Source: Streptomyces deccanensis
Lineage (GTDB): Bacteria > Actinomycetota > Actinomycetes > Streptomycetales > Streptomycetaceae
Assembly: GCF_022385335.1 (NCBI RefSeq)
Contig: NZ_CP092431.1
Coordinates: 9,858,001-9,922,000 of the forward strand
Direction: 5' to 3'
DNA: 64,000 nt
Below the pieces are notes generated by a model that did no database searches, had not been told where the DNA came from, and worked only from the letters and a program-made list of their open reading frames with translations. The position numbers and the translations under genes are program-made. This document shows, one piece after another, positions 18,456-25,398 of the stretch; positions within the stretch are counted from its first letter, which is position 1; each line of letters begins with the position of its first letter.

Positions 18456-18467
18456 TTGAAGTTTCAA
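18456..18467. promoter_or_regulatory. TTGAA-N2-TTCAA inverted repeat before doxX
   Basis: TTGAAGTTTCAA has perfect 5-bp arms, 61-72 bp before the DoxX start. TTGAA/TTCAA dyads are typical MarR-family operators, and DoxX genes are often under MarR-type redox or phenolic-responsive control. The regulator is not in the window. Confidence 0.5.
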
Positions 18468-18527
18468 GCACTAGCGCCTTCAGTGCGGGTGCTTCCAGCA
18501 CGGGTTCCCCACAAAGGCCGGTCTCCA

Positions 18528-19091
18528 GTGACCACTCTCGACACCCGCTCCACCACGGGTCTCTCCCACCGCTCCGAGGACCAGGTCTCGCAGAACGCCT
18601 ACGACGTGGCGCTGCTGGTCATCCGCCTCGCCCTCGGCTTCCTCCTGGTAGGCCACGGCACCCAGAAGCTGTTCGGCTGGTTCGGGGGCGGCGGCCTGGA
18701 GGGCACCGGTCAGTTCTTCACGATGGTGGGCTACCCGTCCGGCAAGACCTTCGCGCTCGTCGCCGGGCTCACCGAGACGCTCGGCGGTCTCGGCCTCGCC
18801 CTCGGCCTGCTCACCCCGCTGGCCGGCGCCGCCGTCCTCGGCACGATGCTCAACGCGATGTCCGTGAACTCGGGCGGCGGCTTCTTCATGATGGACAAGG
18901 ACGGAGGCATGGAGCTCGACATCCTGGTGGCCGCCACCGCCACCGCCACCGGCCTCGCCCTGTCCGGCCCCGGCCGCATCGCCGCCGACCGCTTCCTGCC
19001 CGTACTGCGCACCCACCGGCTCGTGTACGGAGTCGCGGCGGTGATACTCGCCGCGGTCACGGCGGGCGTCGTCCTTCTCGTCCGCAACTAG
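18528..19091 (+). CDS. DoxX-family membrane protein
   Basis: This 187-residue protein has four membrane helices in the DoxX arrangement: LLVIRLALGFLLVGHGTQKLFGWFGG, then FALVAGLTETLGGLGLALGLL with the conserved E and G residues, and two later segments. DoxX proteins are poorly understood quinone-pool or thiol-stress membrane proteins, and in mycobacteria they associate with superoxide dismutase. The start is a GTG with AAAGG ten bases upstream; the open frame extends upstream but through the operator palindromes. It is monocistronic, with two palindromes in its promoter. Confidence 0.85.
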   Translation: MTTLDTRSTTGLSHRSEDQVSQNAYDVALLVIRLALGFLLVGHGTQKLFGWFGGGGLEGTGQFFTMVGYPSGKTFALVAGLTETLGGLGLALGLLTPLAGAAVLGTMLNAMSVNSGGGFFMMDKDGGMELDILVAATATATGLALSGPGRIAADRFLPVLRTHRLVYGVAAVILAAVTAGVVLLVRN

Positions 19092-19464
19092 GGCTTTAGC
19101 CGACGAGGATCCCGCCCAGAGCGGACACGGGACCGGACAGACCGCTGCTTCCCAGTCGTCGTCGGGCACCCGGTCCGGCCTGACCCAGCGGGGCCCGGCC
19201 AGGGGAACTCAGGTACGGCGGGGCGGTGTTCCGGGCCCCACATCGAAGCCGTCCGCCGCCACTTCAACGCCTGGTCCCCGACGGTTGATTGGGCCGGCCG
19301 GGACCCGCTCCGACGGACAGGTCGGTGGGACGAGCGCCCACGGCGATCAGGACGCGTGTCCCATGCGGGGCGGTGGCTGGGCCCGGCACTGTGGCGGCAC
19401 ATCGTCCGACGGCATCCGCCGCTGACGCTCAACGGCAGCCGCCACCGACTCAGAGGGGCCCAAC
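19092..19464. other. Intergenic, no recognised gene
   Basis: This is 373 bp between DoxX and the next small gene. Frames here lack sustained third-position G/C bias and no domain was recognised. A gene remnant is possible but cannot be supported. Confidence 0.4.
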
Positions 19465-19911
19465 ATGACCACCGTACAAACGACTTCGCGCGACCACTGG
19501 ACCGACGTCGCGGCCGAGCTCGGCAAGCGCGTCGCGCTCGTCCACCCGGCCGACGCGGAGCTGATCCACGCCATCGAGGCGAGCACGTCCCCCGCGTCCC
19601 CGTCGCCGGCCCTCACGCGGGACGCGGCCCGCGGGGCCGGTGTCACCGTGCGTGCCTTCTGGTGGGGCTTCCACGTCGAGATCGACCACCCCACGCTCGG
19701 TCAGATCCTCGACTCCGCCGACACGGTGAACACGCTCGTCGGCACGATCGGCGGCGCCATCTTCAGCCCCGCCCAGCCGTGGATCGTCCTCGTGGCCAAG
19801 TTCGTCGCCGGGGCGCACCAACTGCTCCGCGGCCTGGACAGGGGCAACGGCATCTACATCAGCATGAGCTGGTTCGCCCCGGGCGTCTTCGTACCCACCA
19901 CCGTGGTGTGA
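19465..19911 (+). CDS. Hypothetical protein, 148 residues
   Basis: No family was recognised. The N-terminal 55 residues are helical and acidic. The middle has WWGFHVEIDHPTLGQILD. The C-terminal half is hydrophobic (TLVGTIGGAIFSPAQPWIVLVAKFV) with small residues, which could be an amphipathic or membrane-inserting hairpin, and ends in ISMSWFAPGVFVPTTV. There is no signal peptide. It is followed after 11 bp by the PLAT-domain gene, so the two are co-transcribed. The hydrophobic C-terminal half plus a lipid-binding partner hints at membrane work, which is inference only. Confidence 0.65.
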   Translation: MTTVQTTSRDHWTDVAAELGKRVALVHPADAELIHAIEASTSPASPSPALTRDAARGAGVTVRAFWWGFHVEIDHPTLGQILDSADTVNTLVGTIGGAIFSPAQPWIVLVAKFVAGAHQLLRGLDRGNGIYISMSWFAPGVFVPTTVV

Positions 19912-19922
19912 GGGAGCGGAAG

Positions 19923-20282
19923 ATGTCTGACTACCGGATCAACGTCCACACGGGAGACGTGGACGCCGCGGGGACCGACTCCAACGTCTACCTCACCCTC
20001 TTCGGGACCAACGGCAGCAGCGACGAAATGCAACTGGAGAGCGGCCGGGACGACTTCGAGCGCGACCACGTCGACACGTTCACGCACACGCTCAAGGACC
20101 TGGGCGACCTGTACCGGGTGCGCATCCGGCACGACAACTCGGGTTCCTGGCCCGGCTGGTTCCTGGACCGCGTCACGGTCCGCGACGAAGACACCGACAA
20201 GGAATGGGCGTTCCCCTGCTCGAAGTGGCTGTCGACCGGCGAGGACGACCGCCGCATCGATCGCTACCTCGACCTGGCCTGA
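19923..20282 (+). CDS. PLAT/LH2-domain protein
   Basis: This 119-residue protein consists of one PLAT (lipoxygenase homology) beta-sandwich. YRINVHTGDVDAAGTDSNVYL opens the domain, VRIRHDNSG and WPGWFLDRVTV are its hallmark strands, and WAFPCSKWL closes it. PLAT domains bind membranes or lipids, often with Ca, and usually sit beside an enzyme domain; here it stands alone. GGGAG precedes the ATG. It is the second gene of a pair with the protein at 19465, and a strong hairpin follows it. Confidence 0.82.
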   Translation: MSDYRINVHTGDVDAAGTDSNVYLTLFGTNGSSDEMQLESGRDDFERDHVDTFTHTLKDLGDLYRVRIRHDNSGSWPGWFLDRVTVRDEDTDKEWAFPCSKWLSTGEDDRRIDRYLDLA

Positions 20283-20316
20283 GGAGAGCCAGGGACATTC
20301 GGCCCGACGGACAAGG

Positions 20317-20345
20317 GCGGCCCGGCCCGTGTGCGGCCGGGCCGC
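20317..20345 (+). terminator. Hairpin terminator after the PLAT gene
   Basis: GCGGCCCGGCC pairs perfectly with GGCCGGGCCGC over 11 bp around a 7-nt loop, 35 bp after the PLAT stop and just before the kinase gene on the same strand. This separates the two transcription units. Confidence 0.7.
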
Positions 20346-20379
20346 TCCCTCCTGCCACCGACGACAGCAGACTGATGCG

Positions 20380-22347
20380 ATGGCTGCCCGAGTGATCGTG
20401 TGGATCGTGGTGCTCTCCGGCGTCTGCGCGGTGGCGTTCGCCGCGTGGGTGCTGACGCTGCCCCAGGCCGGCCGACTGCCCGAGAACGGCGACATCGGCT
20501 ATGTGGTGCTGATCGGCGGTGTCGCCCTCTCCTGGACGTTCACCGGGGCGACCTTGACGTGGCTGCGCCCAGGGAACACCGTGGGTCGGCTGCTGCTCGC
20601 GATCGGCGCGAGTTCGTCCTGGCAGCTGGGTCTCGCGGCGTACGGCGGCTACGGGGTCGCCGCGGCCCAGCCGTCCTGGCCACTGGCCCCGGCGGCCGTG
20701 TTCGTGGCCTGCGGGCTGATCGCCCCGGCCACGTTCACCCTGCCGACGGTCCTCCTCGCCGTGTATCCCGATGGCCACGTGCCGGGGCCGCGTTGGCGGT
20801 GGCCGGTCGGTACGGCCGTCGCCGGGATGGCGCTGCTGACTCTGACCGTTCCCTTCGACCCCGGCGCGTACGGCGAGATCGTTCCGGACCGCGAACCCCC
20901 GCTCGAACTCCCCGACGAGGTGCTGGCGTCGTCGCTCGGCGCGGGACTGCTGGCGGTGGGACTGGCCGCGGTGGTGGCCGCGGTGGGCACGCTGCTGCGC
21001 CTGCGGCGGGCCGTCGCACCGTTGCGCCCGCAACTGGCCTGGATGGTCTGTGTGAACGCGGTCTTCCTCACGACCCTGGTGTCCTTCGAGACACCCGTCG
21101 CGGGCGGGGTCGCGTACCTCGTACCGGTGGCGGTGGCCGTCGGTGTCCTGCGCCACCGCATGTTCGGCATCGAGGCGGTGCTGCGCAGGGGCCTGGTGTA
21201 CGGGGTCCTGACCGCCGCGGTCCTCGCGGCCTATCTGGTGACCACCGCCGTGGTCGGCTCAGCCCTGCACCGGCGGCCCCTTCCCGGGGTGCTGATGGCG
21301 GCAGTCGTGGCGATCGCGCTCACGCCGCTGCGCGACCGGCTCCAGAAGGCGGTGGACCGGCTGGTGTACGGCGCACGCCGGGATCCGTTCAGCGCCGTCA
21401 CCGACCTCGGGGAACACGTCGCCTCCAAGGGCGCATCCGACCTGCTCCCGGCCGCGCTCGACACCGTGGCCCGCGCCCTGCGCGCACCCGGCGCCGCCGT
21501 GACGTCCCTCGACGGGCACGTCCTGGTGTCGCGCGGACCCGAACCGGTGACGGACGGCCCGGCGGTGCGGCTGCGTGTCGCGGGGCGTGACGTCGCCACC
21601 CTCACCGTGGCCGCTCGCGAACCGTACGAGCCCTACGGCGCCGACGACATCAGGCTGCTGGCGACGCTGGCGTCTCAGCTGGCGGTGATCGTAAGGGCTG
21701 TGGAACTGTCCGACGCGCTGGAGCGGGAGCGTGACCGCATTCTCGTGGCCACCCGCGCCGAGCGGGACCGTATCCGGCGTGATCTGCACGACGGGCTGGG
21801 GCCCGCGCTGTCCGGCATCGGGCTGGGGCTCGAAGCTCTCGGTGACGCGCTCGACCGGCAGGACGCCCAGGGGCAGCATGCGCTGCTGTCCCGTATGCGT
21901 ACCGAGGTGGCCGGAACGGTCGGCGAGATCCGCCGCATCATCGACGCGACACGTCCTGGGGCCCTGGACGGCCTGGACCTCGTCGAAGCCCTGCGCAGGC
22001 ACGCGGACACGGTGTCGACCGTCGTGCCCGTGAAGGTCATGGTGGGCGAGCTGCCGCCGCTGCCGGCGGAGGTGGAGACCGCCGTCTACCGGATCGTGAC
22101 CGAGGCGGTCACCAATGCCGGCCGGCACGCGGGGGCACGCCACATCTGGGTCACCGTGCTCGCCGTGGGGGAGTCGCTGCGGGTCGCCGTCGTCGACGAC
22201 GGGCGTGGGTCCGACGCCGTGGAGAGCGGCGTAGGGCTGGCCTCCATGCGGCGGCGGGCGGAGACGCTCGGAGGCACGTTCCGCATCACGTCGGTGGCGT
22301 ACGAAGGCACCACCGTGACCGCGGCCTTGCCACTGGACGCCCGGTGA
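20380..22347 (+). CDS. Sensor histidine kinase, NarL/HisKA_3 type (paralogue 1)
   Basis: This 655-residue kinase has an N-terminal membrane sensor of about 8-10 helices (residues 5-300) containing PVAVAVGVLRHRMFGIEAVLR, then a GAF-like region. The HisKA_3 motif is ERDRIRRDLHDGLGPALSG with phospho-His470. The HATPase_c domain has the N box TEAVTNAGRHA, G1 VDDGRGSD and G2 GVGLASMRRR. It is clearly paralogous to the product of 23044-25005: same sensor sequence pattern and the active His at 470 versus 468. It converges on the response regulator gene from the opposite side, so it may feed the same regulator or one encoded elsewhere. Confidence 0.9.
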   Translation: MAARVIVWIVVLSGVCAVAFAAWVLTLPQAGRLPENGDIGYVVLIGGVALSWTFTGATLTWLRPGNTVGRLLLAIGASSSWQLGLAAYGGYGVAAAQPSWPLAPAAVFVACGLIAPATFTLPTVLLAVYPDGHVPGPRWRWPVGTAVAGMALLTLTVPFDPGAYGEIVPDREPPLELPDEVLASSLGAGLLAVGLAAVVAAVGTLLRLRRAVAPLRPQLAWMVCVNAVFLTTLVSFETPVAGGVAYLVPVAVAVGVLRHRMFGIEAVLRRGLVYGVLTAAVLAAYLVTTAVVGSALHRRPLPGVLMAAVVAIALTPLRDRLQKAVDRLVYGARRDPFSAVTDLGEHVASKGASDLLPAALDTVARALRAPGAAVTSLDGHVLVSRGPEPVTDGPAVRLRVAGRDVATLTVAAREPYEPYGADDIRLLATLASQLAVIVRAVELSDALERERDRILVATRAERDRIRRDLHDGLGPALSGIGLGLEALGDALDRQDAQGQHALLSRMRTEVAGTVGEIRRIIDATRPGALDGLDLVEALRRHADTVSTVVPVKVMVGELPPLPAEVETAVYRIVTEAVTNAGRHAGARHIWVTVLAVGESLRVAVVDDGRGSDAVESGVGLASMRRRAETLGGTFRITSVAYEGTTVTAALPLDAR

Positions 22348-22387
22348 CGGCTGGGGGGGGGAGAGGGCGGACGGCGGACAGGCCGGT

Positions 22388-23047
22388 TCACGGGGTGCCG
22401 AGGCCCGCGTCCCGGGCCCGGGCGACGGTGGCGGCGCGGTCGCTCGTCCCGATCTTGTGCATCACGGCCGACACATGGTTGCGGACGGTTTTCTCCGCCA
22501 GGAACAGACGCCGGGCGATGAGGTGGTTGCTGTGGCCCTGGGCGACGAGTTCGAGGATCTCGCGTTCGCGTTCGGTGAGTTCGGGGAAGACCTGGGCGGC
22601 GTAGGCACGCTGCGCCTGGGTGAAGAAGGCGTTGATGCGCCGCGCCACCGCCTCCCCGTAGACCGCGTTGCCCGACGCGACGGCGAGGACCGCGCGGGCG
22701 ATCTCGGTACGGTCGGCGCCCTTGAGGAGGTAGCCGCGGGCGCCCGCGCGGAGCGCTCCGATGAGGGCCTCGTCGTCCTCGTGCATCGTCAGTACCAGGA
22801 TCCCGATCCGTTCGTCGCGGGCATGGATCTCGCGGATCGCCTCGGTGCCGCCGAGGTTGGGCATGGCGAGATCGGTGAGGACGACGTCGGGCCCGGTCCG
22901 CTCGACGACCTTCAGGAGTTCCGCGCCGTCGGCGGCCTCCCCGACGATCTCGATGTCGTCGTGGCCGGCCAGCGCGGCCGTGAGACCGAAGCGGTACATC
23001 GGGTGATCGTCCGCGATGACGATCCGGACGGGCACTGCTCGGGTCAT
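22388..23047 (-). CDS. Response regulator, NarL/LuxR family
   Basis: This 219-residue regulator has a receiver domain at 8-125: acidic pocket ADD at 12-14, phospho-acceptor Asp59 in VLTDLAMP, Thr in LTMHED, and Lys in YLLKGAD. A LuxR-type helix-turn-helix lies at about 155-210 (LTEREREILELVAQGHSNHLIARRL, VRNHVSAVMHKI). The ATG overlaps the stop of the sensor kinase gene (ATGA, 23044-23047), so the cognate kinase is the one at 23044-25005. The target genes are unknown. Confidence 0.92.
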   Translation of the reverse strand: MTRAVPVRIVIADDHPMYRFGLTAALAGHDDIEIVGEAADGAELLKVVERTGPDVVLTDLAMPNLGGTEAIREIHARDERIGILVLTMHEDDEALIGALRAGARGYLLKGADRTEIARAVLAVASGNAVYGEAVARRINAFFTQAQRAYAAQVFPELTEREREILELVAQGHSNHLIARRLFLAEKTVRNHVSAVMHKIGTSDRAATVARARDAGLGTP

Positions 23048-25005
23048 GACCCCTCCAGCGGCAGGGTGACGGTGATGATCGTCCCGCGGGCCGCGGGCTC
23101 GACGGTGAGGCTGCCGCCGCGGGCTTCGGCACGGCGGCGCATCGACGGCAGGCCGACGCCCGCGGGTGCCCCGGCGGGGATGCCGCGCCCGTCGTCGGTG
23201 ACGGTGATCCTCAACAGGCCGTCGTGCGCGGCCACCGTGACCGTGGCCTGTCGCGCGGCGGCGTGCCGGGCGATGTTCGTGGTCGCTTCGGTGATGATGC
23301 GGTAGGCCGCGCTCTCCACCTCCGGTGGGAGCGTGGGCAGTTGGGCCACCCGGATGCCGATGGACACGGCGGGCGCCAGGGTCTCGGCGTGCCGCCGCAC
23401 GGCCTCCGCGAGCCCCAGCCGGTCCAGAACGTCCGGGCGGAGATCGTCGATGATCCGCCGGATCTCCGCCACCGCGGTGACCACCTCCTCCCGGGTACGG
23501 TGCAGCAGCGCGCCGGCCTCGGTGGTGTTGCCCCGCGACAGCTGGTCCGTCGCCGCCTGCAGCCCGAGCCCCATGCCGGCCAGTGACGGCCCCAGACCGT
23601 CGTGGAGGTCATGGCGCAGCCGGTCGCGTTCCCGCCGGGTCGCCTCGACGACCTGGTCCCGCTGGGCGGTCACGACATCGGCGAGCTCCAACGCCCGCAC
23701 GACCACGGCGACTTGCTGGGCCAAGGCCGCCAACAGCCGTTTGTCGTCCCTGCCGTACGGTTCGCCCGGCGTGCGCTCGGCCAGCGACATGGAGCCGAGC
23801 GTCCGCCCCGCCAGGCGCAGTTCCAGAGTGAGGCCGGCCGTGGTGCTCCGGCCGGCCGCTGCGAGCGTCACGCCCCGGGTGTCCGTCACCCGGCCCCCCG
23901 GGGCGCGCACGGCCTGTGTGACGGCGTCCAACGCGGCGGGCAGCAGGTCGTGTTCGCCCGCGTCGGCCATCCGGCTGCCGAGCCGCGCCAAGGCCCGCAG
24001 CGGGTCCCGGCGCCCGCCGTAGATCCACCAGTCCACGGCCCGCTGCAGACGTTCCCGGGCCGGGGCGAGGCCGACCGCGACCACGGCGGCCGACAGCACC
24101 CCCGGCAGGGCGCTGCGGTCCCACACCGTGCCCACGGCGGTCGTCACCAGGAGGTACACGGTGATCACGACGGCCGTGAGCAGCGCGTAGACCAGGCCGC
24201 GCCGCATCACCGTCTCGATGCCGAGCATCCGGTAGCGCAGCACCCCGACGGCAACCGCGACAGGGACGAGCACGCCGAGAGTCGCGTGGACGAGCGGGCC
24301 GGTCGAGAACAGGGCGGTCAAAAAGACCCCCAACACGCACACCATCCATGCCAGTTGCTGACGCACCGGAGGCTCGGACCGGATCAGACGGACGACCGCC
24401 TCTCCGATGACGGCGAGCGCGCTCAGGCCGATGAGCAGGAGACACACCGCGTCCAGGACCGCGATCACGGCGGACGGCAGCGACACCGGCGGCGTGCCGC
24501 CCGGCACGATGTCGTCGTACGCCTGCGGATCGAACACCGTGCCGACCGTCAGCACCAGGATCGCCGTCCCCGCCGCCCCGACCGGCCACCACACCCACCT
24601 CGTGCCCGGCCGGCCCTGCGGATAGAGCGCCAGCACCAGGGTGGGCAGCGCGAACAAGGACGGGGTGTGCGCCCCGCCCGCCACGGCGGCGGCGACCGAC
24701 GCCCCCGGCCAGTCGGGCTCGGCCACCGCCACACCGTGCCCGCCGTACGCCGCCAGGCCGACCTGCCAGGTCCCGGAGCCACCGATGGCCAGGAACAGCC
24801 ACCCCAGAGGATTCCGCGGCCGCGACGAGACCAGTACGGCCCCGGTCACGGCCCACGACACCAGCACGGTCCCCAGCAGAACCACCTGGAGACCGCCCCC
24901 GTCGACCCCGGGCGTCCCACCGGCCGGCCCCGCCACCCACCCCGCGAACGCCACCGCCCCCACACCCGACAACGCCACCGCCCACATGCCCCCGCGCACA
25001 GCCAC
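23044..25005 (-). CDS. Sensor histidine kinase, NarL/HisKA_3 type (paralogue 2)
   Basis: This protein of about 653 residues has a multi-helix membrane sensor (1-300), a GAF-like linker, HisKA_3 RDRLRHDLHDGLGPSLAG with His468, and HATPase_c with TEATTNIARHA and TDDGRGIPAGAPAGVGLPSMRRR. The GTG at 25005 is chosen because it places the conserved Trp, LSGV and AVAF of the first helix in register with paralogue 1. An ATG six codons later is the alternative. It is translationally coupled to the response regulator. The open frame extends upstream but into non-homologous sequence. Confidence 0.88.
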   Translation of the reverse strand: MAVRGGMWAVALSGVGAVAFAGWVAGPAGGTPGVDGGGLQVVLLGTVLVSWAVTGAVLVSSRPRNPLGWLFLAIGGSGTWQVGLAAYGGHGVAVAEPDWPGASVAAAVAGGAHTPSLFALPTLVLALYPQGRPGTRWVWWPVGAAGTAILVLTVGTVFDPQAYDDIVPGGTPPVSLPSAVIAVLDAVCLLLIGLSALAVIGEAVVRLIRSEPPVRQQLAWMVCVLGVFLTALFSTGPLVHATLGVLVPVAVAVGVLRYRMLGIETVMRRGLVYALLTAVVITVYLLVTTAVGTVWDRSALPGVLSAAVVAVGLAPARERLQRAVDWWIYGGRRDPLRALARLGSRMADAGEHDLLPAALDAVTQAVRAPGGRVTDTRGVTLAAAGRSTTAGLTLELRLAGRTLGSMSLAERTPGEPYGRDDKRLLAALAQQVAVVVRALELADVVTAQRDQVVEATRRERDRLRHDLHDGLGPSLAGMGLGLQAATDQLSRGNTTEAGALLHRTREEVVTAVAEIRRIIDDLRPDVLDRLGLAEAVRRHAETLAPAVSIGIRVAQLPTLPPEVESAAYRIITEATTNIARHAAARQATVTVAAHDGLLRITVTDDGRGIPAGAPAGVGLPSMRRRAEARGGSLTVEPAARGTIITVTLPLEGS

Positions 25006-25054
25006 ACCCCATTCTGCGGCCCCCCGACCCTGACACACACCGTTCGCGGCGGCA

Positions 25055-25330
25055 TCACCTCGGTTCGTCCCGCGATGCGGTGGGAAAGCGCGCACGGACA
25101 TGCGTTCCGCCGCCCTCGCGGGCCACGATGGCGAACTCACCACCGAGTTGGGCGGCGCGCATCCGCATCGAGGCAATCCCCACTCCCGCCACGTAGTGCT
25201 CGCCGAACCCCTGCCCGTCGTCGCGGACGTCGACGCAGAGACGCGCGGCGGTGGTACGTGAAACCGCGGACAACGACAGGCCCTCCCCGCCCGCCGAACC
25301 TCCCCCGATGCGCGCGGACTTGGTGCTGGG
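25055..25330 (-). pseudogene. Remnant of a fourth histidine kinase (HATPase end)
   Basis: The last 73 codons or so on the minus strand encode the terminal part of an HATPase_c domain: CVDVRDDGQGF (G1 box) and GVGIASMRMRAAQLGGEF (G2 box and following strand), with a normal end. Nothing upstream on this strand encodes the rest of a kinase. The next gene on the other side starts within 70 bp. The fragment sits between two intact kinase genes, so it is probably what remains of another copy after rearrangement. Homology becomes vague above about 25290. Confidence 0.7.
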
Positions 25331-25398
25331 CTGACATCGTCGCCGAACCGACCGACACTGGGGCCGTGCCAGCTGAGCCGCGACCTTCCGATGGCGCG

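Noticed and set aside
19092..19464. Possible decayed gene after doxX (frame with HIEAVRRHFNAW)
   Set aside because: No recognisable domain or consistent codon bias; listed only as intergenic.
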